DNA of 22,064 nt. Origin: a virus. The notes under the pieces are model-generated. The model did no database searches and had not been told where the DNA came from. It saw nothing but the letters and a program-made list of their open reading frames with translations. The stretch spans positions 1 through 22,064 of IMG/VR virus record IMGVR_UViG_3300010391_000210, one strand, 5' to 3'. Shown here piece by piece: positions 8,089 through 16,278 of the stretch; the stretch's first letter is position 1, and each line of letters begins with the position of its first letter. The position numbers and the translations under genes were made by a program.

Positions 8089-11000
8089 ATGCCGGCCACG
8101 GCGAAGCAGCTTCAAAAGGCGGTTGACGACACCAACCGGATCCTCCGGGAGGCGCGCACCGCCCTGCGCCAGCAGAGCGAGTTCCTCAAAAAGCGGTTCG
8201 AGGCGCTGTCGGTGCAGCTTGGGGGGCTGACGGCGCCCAGCGCCTTCACCGTCGAGCATCTGGCCGCGCTGCGCGCCAGCGTCGATTAGGCGGTCCAAAG
8301 TCTGAACCTCGACCTCCAGTCCGGGCTAATGGACGGCATGAAGGGCATGGCCGCCCTCGGCACCAAGGCGGCCATCATGCCGCTCAAGGGACTGCCGGCG
8401 GGCTTCGGCAGCCTGACCGCGCTGACCGGCATCAGCGGCCCCGTGGCGCTGGTGCAGGCGCGGTTCAGCGCCGACCTCATCCTCGAAATCACCGCCGGGC
8501 TGCGGAAGGAGATCAACGGCGCCATCCAGCGGGCCGTGATCGGCGCGGACTTCAGCCGCGGCATCCCGACGCTGGAGAAGATCCTGAGCGACGCCGGGGC
8601 GCTGACCTACCGCAACCGCGCCGAGGCGATCTTCCGCACCGAAACCCAGCGCGTCGCCAGCATGGCGACCGATGCGGTCGGGCAGCAGATGGCCGACCTC
8701 AACCTCGACGTGGTGAAAATCTGGCGCTGGAGCGGCATCAGCCGCGAGAACCACGCCGCTATCGACGGGCAGTTGCGCGAGCTTGACGGATTCTTCGACG
8801 TGCCGCCCCCGGCCACCATGAAGGCCCCTCCCAACCCGACCGATTACGCCGGCGGCGAGCGCGCCCGCTGGCCCCGCTGGCCCAGCCTGAGCGCCGCGAA
8901 CTCGATCAACTGCGGCTGCATGATGCTCTTCATCGACCGCGAGACGGCGGCCAGAATGGCTCGACGGCAGGGGAGCGCGCAGTTCGCCATGACCAAGCCC
9001 GCGGGCCCGAAGCCGGCCGGGCAAGCCCCCGAGCAGGCTGTCAGCAACGTCGTCCCCTTCCCGGCAGCGAAAGCGGTGCCGGTGCTGGCAGAGATCGTCG
9101 CTGGCCCGGCGCAGGAGATTGCCGCGGCCTCACAGGAGGTGATCAGTAGCGCCCTCGCCGATGCGGCGGCGGCGGCGCAGGCGGCCAAGGCGGCTCTCAA
9201 GGCCGCCGAGGACGCGGCCAAGGAGGTCGAGCGGGCGGCGAAAGCGGCGGCGGCGGCGCAGGCGGCGGCCAAGGCGGCCGCGGTGAAGGCGGCCGCGCAA
9301 GCGCATGCGCCGATGACCGGCGGCATCTACATCACCGCCCCGGCGCAATCGCAGGCGGCGAAGCTGGCCGGCGGCATTCCGAAGTCGCTGCGCCTGCCGG
9401 ACGGCTCGACGGCGACCCTGCTGCGCTCCAGCGGCGGCAGCACCCCGGGCGGCTTTTACAGCACCGATGCTGGCAAGACGGTCCTCATCAAGTGGCCCAA
9501 CGCGGTCGGGCAGGCCGGCGCCGAGGTCGTCAGCACCGCCCTCGCCGATGCGATGGGCCTGCCGAGCGCCTCGGCGCAGATATTCGCGCTGGGCGATCCG
9601 GCGGCGACCGGGCTGGTGGGCGTGATCAAGCCGTCCGTAAAGTTCGAGCCGCTCAAGATGCCCGCCGGCGGCTTCAAGAGCCCGGGCGATCTCAAGGGGA
9701 TCAATGCGGCCGACCTGACCGACCAGTTCGTCCACGCCGCGCTGACCGGCAACTGGGACGCTGTCGGCCTCGAGTTCGACAACCTCGTCCTCAAGGACGG
9801 GAAGCCGATGGTGCTGGACTTCGGCGGCTCGCTGCTCTGGCGTGCGCAGGGCGCCCTCAAGCCGTCGTTCTTCGCAGAGGTCGGTGAACTGACGACCTTG
9901 CGGAACCACGTTACGGCCCCGCAGGCGAGCACGGTGTTCGGGTGGCTGTCGCCGGGCGAGATCGCCGATCGCATCAAGGTCAAGCTCGCCACACTGACCG
10001 ATGAGGCGATCCGGGCAGCGGTGGGGCGCGGCGGCTTCGGGGCGGACATTGCCGGGAGCATCGCCAAGGCCCTCATTGCGCGCCGCGACTACATGCTGGC
10101 GTGGGCGAAGGAGACGCTAGAGGCGTTGTGGAAACAGGCTGCCGCGGCCTCGACAGCCACCGCCACCAAGGTCAAGGTCAAGCGGCCAGCCGGCATCAAG
10201 GTGCCGGGCGTCCCGACCAAGGTGACCTTCAAGACCGCCACCGAGCGGTTCGAGACGGCTGCCGGCTATCTGGGGATCGCCGACGCCGAGGCGCTCCAAA
10301 AGATCAAGGGTTACGTCGCCGAGTACGAAGCCAACCAGGCGGCCGGATCGGACGTGGGCTCGCGCCTGCTGGCCTACCTGCGCTCGTTCAGGGGGGACCG
10401 CTACGGGCCGCTGGCCGACGTGGTGTTCAAGGATTTCGAGACGAGCGTCTTCTCACAATGGTCCGGTAGTTCGACCTCTGGTCTGGGGGCAGCGTTGCAG
10501 CACATCGTTGGCCGGGCACTCGGCCCGGGCTTCAAGACCTACATGGACATCCCGGACGCAGCGACATTCCCGCAGAAGGCATTAGAACGGTACATGCTGC
10601 CGCTGCTGCAAAGTCTGTTCGATCGGGCCAAGGCCGGCGTCCGCGTGACCGAGGACGACCTCATCGACTGGGCCCGGCGCCGCATCGCCTACATGGTCGC
10701 TTCCGATCACCGACGGGCGGTATCGAAGGCCATTTTCCGCGGGATCTCATTGAGCGAAGAGTCTGCCACGATGCTCATGCGCCAGATGCTCGGCGATGTG
10801 GCTGGCGAGAGCGAGGACGCGCTGATCTTCCACAGCACCGCCTCGTCGTGGTCCTACAAGGCCAGCGAGGCGCACCGGCGTGGGCAGTCAGCGTGGGGCG
10901 TCGTCTTCGAGGCGCGCACCAACTATGCAGCGGCCTTCGCCGAGTATTTCGAGGGCAGCGATTATCTCGCCCATGGGGCCAGGGAGGCCGAGCGGATCGT

Positions 11001-11256
11001 GCTGGGCGGGCGGCCTATGGCGATCAAGAAAGTGGTCCTGACGGTGGGCCTCAACGACAGGGTGAATCTCGTGCGCGCCGAGGCTGCCTCGCGCGGCACG
11101 GCTTCGGTCGTCTACGGTGGCAAGCCGAAAAATCCTTCCAAGGCGCAGGTGTTGGCGGTGCGGCTCTGGAAGCTGGGGCGGCTGGAGGTGCGCGACGTGC
11201 CCGACGCGATCATGCAAGGGGCCTACGACTACTTCAAGAAGCTGGGGGCGTTCTGA
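8089..11256 (+). CDS. MuF/SPP1 gp7-like minor head protein with kinase-like and ADP-ribosyltransferase-like domains (in-frame TAG at codon 67)
   Basis: Read through TAG 8287-8289, the product is about 1,055 residues; without readthrough it splits into a 66-residue ORF and a 975-residue ORF from ATG 8329, which lacks a ribosome binding site. Residue numbers below count from ATG 8329. Residues ~35-200: MuF/SPP1 gp7 head-morphogenesis domain (ENHAAIDGQ, NCGCMM). Residues ~265-328: Ala/Lys-rich helical linker. Residues ~350-520: HipA/phosphoinositide-kinase-like fold with VLIK (K388), E399, NWD (D477) plus FDN (N485) and LDFGG (D497). Residues ~790-905: ADP-ribosyltransferase-like, with FRG (R804), HSTAS (S836) and EAE (E886/E888), the R-S-E pattern. 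MuF proteins with C-terminal toxins are a known class of phage polymorphic toxins; this kinase plus ART layout is unusual. Toxicity and virion delivery are inferred. Confidence 0.75.
8287..8289 (+). other. in-frame amber codon in the MuF-toxin gene
   Basis: Context GAT TAG GCG. The frame stays open before it (66 codons) and after it (988 codons), and both sides look like one helical N-terminal region. CAG to TAG is a single transition. The nearest downstream ATG (8329) has no ribosome binding site. Confidence 0.75.
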
Positions 11257-11606
11257 TGGGCGACGACGCATTCATCACGATCGACGGGATCACGGCGCTG
11301 AACCTTGACGCGACGCCGGAATCGCAGGACTGGCTCCACCGCGATCGCCCAGCGCGCGCCGTGGTGCAGGAGTCGGCCGGGCGCCGGCTGGTCATCCGCG
11401 GCGAGGGGCATGAGGGCGGGCTGGCGATCCTGTCGCTGCTGCCTGCCGGGATCGCGGTGCTGGATGGCGCCGGACTGGCGGGCGACTGGGCGCGTGTCTG
11501 GGCCGATAACGAATCGCTGATCGGGCTGCCTGAGCAGGAGATTATCGACCGGCTGGACGGCTGGACCAGAATGCTCGGCCTGCACCTTGACACCAACCCG
11601 GCCTGA
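11256..11606 (+). CDS. small protein following the MuF-toxin gene; candidate immunity protein
   Basis: 116 residues starting at ATG 11256, which overlaps the TGA of the MuF gene by one base, so the two are translationally coupled. The sequence is acidic (many Asp/Glu, few Lys), with beta-like segments such as AFITIDGITAL and GLAILSLLPAGIAVLDG, no signal peptide and no membrane segment. Small acidic proteins encoded directly after a toxin are often its immunity protein, which fits the position here. It could equally be an ordinary phage structural or assembly protein. No family recognised. Confidence 0.6.
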   Translation: MGDDAFITIDGITALNLDATPESQDWLHRDRPARAVVQESAGRRLVIRGEGHEGGLAILSLLPAGIAVLDGAGLAGDWARVWADNESLIGLPEQEIIDRLDGWTRMLGLHLDTNPA

Positions 11607-11637
11607 ACCGTACCCTGACTGGCAGGAGGTGAGAGGG

Positions 11638-12240
11638 GTGGAACAAGTCACCGAAAGGCTCGCAGAGGTACCGTTCAACAAGCATGGCGACCCGGCGTGG
11701 CAGAAGATCGTCTCGCACGAGGGTCAGACCAGTCAGGGCATGCCGCGGCGCGTCGGGGTCGTGCGCCCGCTGACCGAGGGCGACGCCATGGTCGCGGCCA
11801 AGGCGATCGACTTCTTCATCCGCGTCGCCCGGCCGCGCTTCTACTACTCGGAGGTTCGCTTCGAGGACGACCCGGTCAAGGGGCGCGTCAAGCGGCCGAT
11901 CCGGCTCCAGCGGCTCGCGGGGTCCGGGGACGTGATGGGCCTGACCATGCACTTCTCGAATCTGCTGGGCGGCGACCTCGGGCCGCAGGCCAACATCACG
12001 ATCACCCTCAACGACGGCCTCAACTACGAGGTCGGCATGGACGGGGTGCCGCGGCAGACCTGCGTCTTCTGCCGGGAATGCTACGGCCCCGTCGAGACGG
12101 ACCCGCGCGGCATCTACCACCAGAAGTGCCGCAAGGCCGCCGAGTCCGCCTATCAGGGCGAGCAGGCGGCGAGCAAGCTGGTGGACGACGTGATCTTCGA
12201 CCGCGCCGCGCGCGATGGCGGCCGCGGCGCAAGGCTGTAA
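11638..12240 (+). CDS. phage protein with C-terminal zinc-finger-like motif
   Basis: GTG 11638 is preferred because AGGAGGT (11624-11630) lies seven bases upstream; a further upstream TTG in the same frame lacks this. The product is 200 residues. Residues ~35-140 are mixed alpha/beta with many basic residues (DPVKGRVKRPIRLQRL). Near residues 140-165 CVFCRECYG is followed by IYHQKCRK, giving a C-x2-C-x2-C arrangement plus His and Cys, a probable zinc site. A polar Ala/Gln-rich helix ends the protein. It lies between the toxin/immunity pair and the capsid gene. Function unknown; it may be a head accessory protein. Confidence 0.65.
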   Translation: MEQVTERLAEVPFNKHGDPAWQKIVSHEGQTSQGMPRRVGVVRPLTEGDAMVAAKAIDFFIRVARPRFYYSEVRFEDDPVKGRVKRPIRLQRLAGSGDVMGLTMHFSNLLGGDLGPQANITITLNDGLNYEVGMDGVPRQTCVFCRECYGPVETDPRGIYHQKCRKAAESAYQGEQAASKLVDDVIFDRAARDGGRGARL

Positions 12241-12249
12241 GGGGCGACG

Positions 12250-14568
12250 GTGGAACGTTGGCGGATCGAGTGCGAGTTCCTTGAGGCGGTCGCCGGCGGC
12301 CGCATCCGGGCCCGCCTGCTGGCGCAAGGCCGCAGCCTGAACGGCTGGAACTGGACCGAGGCGGCCTGCCGGCGCGTGGCCGAACTGGCGGTCGGGGCGC
12401 CCATCCGCTGCTTCGAGTTCAAGAGCGACAGGTTCGGCACCCTCAAGGATCATTTCAAGAAACACTGGAACGACTTCCCAGAGTCGATCCGGGCCATGAT
12501 CCCGACCTCTTTCCCGCGGCAGATTGTCGCGGCGGTGGAGAAGGCGTGGTATGAGCCGGGGCAGGGCGTCCTCGGAGAGATCGTCCTGACCGAGGGCGCA
12601 GGCTGGGTCCGGGATCTGGTGGCGCTGGGCGGCAAGGTTGGGAAGCAGATGCTCGGCCTGTCGATCGACGCGACCGGAGAGGTGACCGGCGACCGTGAGC
12701 CGAACCCCGCAAAGGTTGAAGCGTTCGACGTGGTAGACTTCCCCAGCGCGGGCGGCGGCATGCAAGCCGTCCTCGAATCGTGGGGATCGTTTTTCGAGAG
12801 GGGTGGTGGAGGAAACGTGAAGTCGCTCTACGACAGGATCGTCAAGCGGCTGCCGAAACTCAAGGACAAGCTCGACGCTGCCATCCCGGAAGCCGAGCGG
12901 GCGACGTTGACCTTCGCCATCCTCGAGTCGAAGGCGCCGGAGATTGCGGAGGCGCTGCTCGAAGCGATGCCCGAGGTCGTTCCGGCCCCGGCCGTCGTTC
13001 CGGCGCCCGCCGCAGTCGTCACCCCCACCCCGGCGCCCGTGCAAGCGGTTGCGCCCGCGGCCGCCCCGGCTGCCGCGCCCGCCGGTGACCCGCCGGCAGA
13101 CCCCCGCGTCGATGCGATGCTGCTGGAGTCGGCTCTCGCCGCTTCCGGCCTGCCCGCGGACTTCGCCACCGACCTGCGCGAGCGGTTCAGCGGCAGGAAG
13201 TTCGACGCCGCTGCCGTCACGGCGGCCATCGGTTCGACCAAGACCCGTCTCGCCGGAGCGATCCGTGCCGCCACCCCGATCAGCGTGCAGGCCCCGCTCT
13301 TGGAGGGGGTCGCCGGGCAGTCGGCAGGCGACAAGGCCATTCAGGCGATCGACGACATGCTCGCCGAGAAGCCGGGCCACCTCGGGCCGCGAGCGATCTA
13401 CGGCTTGATCACCGGGGACATCTACTGCCGCGGCCGGGCGCACGCCAGCGAGGCGCTGCGCGGCCGGGCCAGCATGGGCGTCCTCGAATCGATCGACTTC
13501 GAGAAGCACGGGATCACCAGCGTTCTCACGCTGGCGGCCGCCCGCGGCGGCAACTTCCGTGAGTCGATCGCCACCGCCGGCTACCCGCTGACCCTGAGCG
13601 ACCGTCAGTACAAGCGGCTGCTCAAGCTCTACCGGGAATCGGCGCTGACGGATCATCTGCTGATCTCGAAGTCCACCGAAGTGCCGGACTTCAAGACGCA
13701 GCGTAGGCAGCGGCTCGGCGAGTACCCGGACCTGCCGACCGTGGCGCAGGGCGGGGCCTATGCGGCCGCGTCGGCGAGCCCGACCGAGCAGGCGCAGGAA
13801 GTGACCCTCAGCCTGACGAAGTACGGCTACACCGACACGATCACGTGGGAAGCGATCTTGAACGACGACCTCAAGGCGTTCACGCGGCTGCCGGAGCAGG
13901 CGGCCAAGGCCGCCCGCCGGACGGAGCACAAGGCGGTCCTCGATTTCCTCGGCGGCAACCCGACGCTGTACGACACGCTGGCGCTGTTCCACGCGACGCA
14001 CACCAACCTGCAAGTGGCGGTGATGTCGGAAAAGACGCTGTGGACGGCCCGGAAGAACATGCGGCTCCAGAAGGATATCGACAGCCGGTTCCAACTGGAC
14101 CTGCGGCCGCGCTACCTGTTCCACGGCATCGACCTGACCGAGATCGCCATCATCCACACGCAGTCCTCGATGCGGCCCGGCGCCTTCCAGCCGGCCGCGG
14201 GCTTCGACGGGACGGCGGCGGGCGGCGGCGGCCTGATCACGACCAGCACCGCGGGCGTGACCGGCAGCGGCGTGGTGCAGGGCATCCCCAGCAACGGCGA
14301 GCCCAACATCAACGCCATGCGCGGCATCATCCCGATCGAGGTGCCGTACTGGACGGACACCGACCGAGCGGTCCTCGTGTCGGATCCGGCCGACGTGGAC
14401 CTGATCGAGATCATCCGCCTCCAAGGCCACGCGGAGCCGGAGTTGTTCATTCAGGATCTTCCCAACGTGGGGTCGTTCTTCGACACCGAAAAGATCACGC
14501 AGAAGGTGCGCCACATCTTCTCGGCGGCGGTGGAGGACTTCCGCGGGTTCCAAGGGCTGATCCCGTAA
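12250..14568 (+). CDS. fused prohead protease, scaffold-like region and major capsid protein
   Basis: 772 residues from GTG 12250. Residues 1-~180 resemble phage prohead proteases: GRSLNGWNW, a His region (H68, H72), and LGLSID with candidate Ser S138, then VDFPSAGGG. Residues ~190-290 are charged helix followed by a Pro/Ala-rich linker (repeated VPAPA), like a scaffold. From ~360 to the end lies an HK97-fold capsid resembling Mu gpT-type major head proteins (YPLTLSDRQYKRLLKLYRES, LFHATHTNL, FRGFQGLIP). Protease, scaffold and capsid are often separate genes; here they are one frame. A GTG at 12817 offers an internal start. The protease would trim scaffold and itself during maturation; cleavage sites are not visible to me. 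Confidence 0.8.
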   Translation: MERWRIECEFLEAVAGGRIRARLLAQGRSLNGWNWTEAACRRVAELAVGAPIRCFEFKSDRFGTLKDHFKKHWNDFPESIRAMIPTSFPRQIVAAVEKAWYEPGQGVLGEIVLTEGAGWVRDLVALGGKVGKQMLGLSIDATGEVTGDREPNPAKVEAFDVVDFPSAGGGMQAVLESWGSFFERGGGGNVKSLYDRIVKRLPKLKDKLDAAIPEAERATLTFAILESKAPEIAEALLEAMPEVVPAPAVVPAPAAVVTPTPAPVQAVAPAAAPAAAPAGDPPADPRVDAMLLESALAASGLPADFATDLRERFSGRKFDAAAVTAAIGSTKTRLAGAIRAATPISVQAPLLEGVAGQSAGDKAIQAIDDMLAEKPGHLGPRAIYGLITGDIYCRGRAHASEALRGRASMGVLESIDFEKHGITSVLTLAAARGGNFRESIATAGYPLTLSDRQYKRLLKLYRESALTDHLLISKSTEVPDFKTQRRQRLGEYPDLPTVAQGGAYAAASASPTEQAQEVTLSLTKYGYTDTITWEAILNDDLKAFTRLPEQAAKAARRTEHKAVLDFLGGNPTLYDTLALFHATHTNLQVAVMSEKTLWTARKNMRLQKDIDSRFQLDLRPRYLFHGIDLTEIAIIHTQSSMRPGAFQPAAGFDGTAAGGGGLITTSTAGVTGSGVVQGIPSNGEPNINAMRGIIPIEVPYWTDTDRAVLVSDPADVDLIEIIRLQGHAEPELFIQDLPNVGSFFDTEKITQKVRHIFSAAVEDFRGFQGLIP
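12808..12819 (+). promoter_or_regulatory. probable internal translation start within the capsid fusion
   Basis: GGAGGA (12808-12813) precedes an in-frame GTG (12817-12819) by about four bases, at the point where the protease-like domain ends. The Gly codons used here are GGT and GGA, rare in these genes where GGC dominates, as if selected to form the ribosome binding site. Initiation would yield a 583-residue scaffold-capsid protein without the protease, as in the lambda C/Nu3 nested arrangement. Confidence 0.55.
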
Positions 14569-14582
14569 CGCAGCGATTCGAA

Positions 14583-14616
14583 CCGGCGGGCCGGGCCTCG
14601 CGGCCTAGCCCGCCGG
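14583..14616 (+). terminator. hairpin between capsid gene and next gene
   Basis: CCGGCGGGC (14583-14591) pairs exactly with GCCCGCCGG (14608-14616), and the loop contains a further GGCC/GGCC pair. No T-run follows, so termination would be partial or factor-dependent. Placement after the capsid gene fits attenuation or mRNA stabilisation that sets capsid dosage. Confidence 0.5.
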
Positions 14617-14632
14617 CACCTTGGAGGGTCCG

Positions 14633-14911
14633 ATGTCGGGTCCAGCGGCTCCGGTTTACCTGACGGCCACCGGGCTGGTCACCAGCGCCGACCGGCAGGC
14701 GATCATCGACTCGGTCACCCTGCGCGCTGTTGGCGCGGCCGCCACCGTGACGCTCCGCGAGGGCGGCGCTGGCGGGACCGTGTTTATGGCGCTGTCCTGC
14801 ACGGCGAACGACAGCAAGCACGCGATGTTCCCGAACGGCCTCACCTGTAAAGGCGACCTGCACGCCACGCTGACCGGGGCGGGCGTCGAGGTGATGGTCG
14901 CGCTGCGGTAA
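14633..14911 (+). CDS. small beta-rich phage structural protein
   Basis: 92 residues from ATG 14633, with GGAGGG (14623-14628) four bases upstream; a TTG four codons earlier overlaps that site and is less likely. The sequence alternates short beta strands with Gly/Ala/Thr turns (VTLRAVGAAATVTLREG, TCKGDLHATLTGAGVEVMVALR in outline). Small proteins of this kind between capsid and connector genes are often head decoration proteins. That role is inferred from position and composition, not from a recognised motif. Confidence 0.6.
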   Translation: MSGPAAPVYLTATGLVTSADRQAIIDSVTLRAVGAAATVTLREGGAGGTVFMALSCTANDSKHAMFPNGLTCKGDLHATLTGAGVEVMVALR

Positions 14912-14923
14912 GCTGGGGGCACC

Positions 14924-15670
14924 GTGGCGACCTTCAACAAGCTCTCCGAATACCGCACGCAGGTCAAGGCGGCGCTCGAAATCACCAAGCTGCCGGTCAA
15001 CCTTCAGCTTGTCGACGCCGACGTGGACGAGGCGATCGCGCAGGCGGTCGATGAATACCAGAGCGACCGGCCGCGGACGCGCGTCTACGCGATGGTCGGC
15101 GACGGGGTCGCGCGGCGGCTCGACCTGAGCGCCACCGTGACCGGCTGGTCGGCCGGCTTCTCTGACCTGCGTTACATGCGGGTCCGCGCCACCGCCAACA
15201 CCAGCGACGAGGGCTCAGAACTCATGCCCGAGGACTGGGTCGTCGTCGAGGAAGAAACGGCCGGCGTCGTCAAGGAGATCCTGATCCTGACGTCCGCCCC
15301 GGGCGCGCAGGAGACGCTCCTGCTGACCTACAGCCTGCCGCACACGGTGGACGATGTGGGCGCCGGAACGAACACTATTCAGGCGCGCGACCAGCGGGCG
15401 GTGTTCGCGCTGGCCTGTCACTACGGCTGCATCTGGATCGCGCAGCGGGCGGTGGACGTGCGCGAGCCGTCGCTGTCGGCTGACGCCATCGACTACACCG
15501 CCATCGTCGACCGCTACGCCGACTCCGGGCAGCGGTGGCGGGCCGCCTACGAGCGGCAGGTCCTCGGCGAGGGCAAGGAACCGCCCGCCGAAGCCGTCTG
15601 CTTCCCGATCGAGGATCGAGCCTTCCATCAGGAGCGCGCGACGCACGGGGTGTGGCCCCGGGGGGTCTGA
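14924..15670 (+). CDS. head-tail connector / adaptor-like protein
   Basis: 248 residues from GTG 14924, with a G-rich ribosome binding site just upstream. The N-terminal helical part (KLPVNLQLVDADVDEAIAQAVDEYQSDRP in outline) is typical of adaptor proteins that bind the portal. A middle beta region contains DWVVVEEE and ETLLLTYSLPH. The C-terminal helical part includes ACHYGCIWIA and DAIDYTAIVDRYADSGQRWRAAYERQ. Position after the capsid and before the gp10-like gene fits a head-completion protein. TGA overlaps the next ATG. Confidence 0.65.
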   Translation: MATFNKLSEYRTQVKAALEITKLPVNLQLVDADVDEAIAQAVDEYQSDRPRTRVYAMVGDGVARRLDLSATVTGWSAGFSDLRYMRVRATANTSDEGSELMPEDWVVVEEETAGVVKEILILTSAPGAQETLLLTYSLPHTVDDVGAGTNTIQARDQRAVFALACHYGCIWIAQRAVDVREPSLSADAIDYTAIVDRYADSGQRWRAAYERQVLGEGKEPPAEAVCFPIEDRAFHQERATHGVWPRGV

Positions 15671-16278
15671 TGCCCGGGCTGGAGTTCTCGGTTGACGCCG
15701 GGCCGCTGCTGGCGATGGCGCAGAAAAGCCCGGCTGCCCTGCTGGTGCTGAACCGCGAGATCCACGGCTTCGGCCTGCTGGCGCTGTCGGTCATCCACCG
15801 GCGCGTGGCGCAGAATACGCCGCGCTTCACCGGGCTGGCCGCGAACAGCATGCAGATCGACCCGCCGCGCCCGGGGGGCATTCAGGCGGGGGCGATTCTC
15901 TGGGAGGGGCGCGTCGTCAACCCCCTGCCCTACATCGCAACGCTCGAGTTCGGCCGGCGCCCGGGCCAGCCGGGCCCGCCGCTGGCGCCGATCCGGCGCT
16001 GGGTCGAACTGAAAGTCCGCCGGGGCGCCATGACCGTCAAGGGGGTGGCGCCGCGGTCGAAGGGCAAGCCGCACAGCCTGAATGCCCGGGAGCGAGCATC
16101 CATCGGGCGGGTGGCGTGGCTGGTGCGGCGCAAGAGCCACCTCCGCGGGACGAAAGGGCGTTTCATGTTCCGCAAGGGCCTCAAGGCCTCTGAGCGCCGG
16201 ATCGGGCAACTGGTCAAGACGCTGGGCGCCAACGCGGCCAAGATTGTCGCGCAGGCGGCCGCCGGGCAGGGGGTCTAG
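15670..16278 (+). CDS. HK97 gp10-like head-tail joining / tail-completion protein
   Basis: 202 residues starting at a TGATG overlap. The sequence follows the HK97 gp10 family layout: an N-terminal helix, RVAQNTPRFTGLAANSM (the family's TGxL segment), then PLPYIATLEFGRRPGQPGPP, matching the usual Y-x-x-x-x-E-F-G-x-x-P pattern. A basic insertion (residues ~120-175) extends the C-terminal half beyond the usual ~110-150 residues. It ends in TAG 16276-16278, followed at once by the in-frame GTG of the next gene, so readthrough would fuse the two. Confidence 0.8.
   Translation: MPGLEFSVDAGPLLAMAQKSPAALLVLNREIHGFGLLALSVIHRRVAQNTPRFTGLAANSMQIDPPRPGGIQAGAILWEGRVVNPLPYIATLEFGRRPGQPGPPLAPIRRWVELKVRRGAMTVKGVAPRSKGKPHSLNARERASIGRVAWLVRRKSHLRGTKGRFMFRKGLKASERRIGQLVKTLGANAAKIVAQAAAGQGV

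Noticed and set aside
9121-9312. GCG/GCC/AAG-rich stretch as a DNA repeat element
   Set aside because: It encodes an Ala/Lys helical linker in frame within the MuF gene; no exact repeat unit is maintained.
10848-11255. Upstream extension of the 11256 gene inside the MuF gene
   Set aside because: The frame is open but the translation is Gly/Arg-rich shadow of the ART-coding region; the ATG at the stop-start overlap is the better start.
11542-14553. Long minus-strand ORF (1,003 codons) opposite the capsid fusion
   Set aside because: It mirrors the capsid gene, which has clear protein motifs on the + strand; the antisense reading shows only shadow composition.
668-16278. Complete reassignment of TAG to Gln (genetic code 15)
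   Set aside because: TAG at 4173 and 18907 ends genes where reading on gives only non-protein-like sequence, so TAG must still function as a stop.
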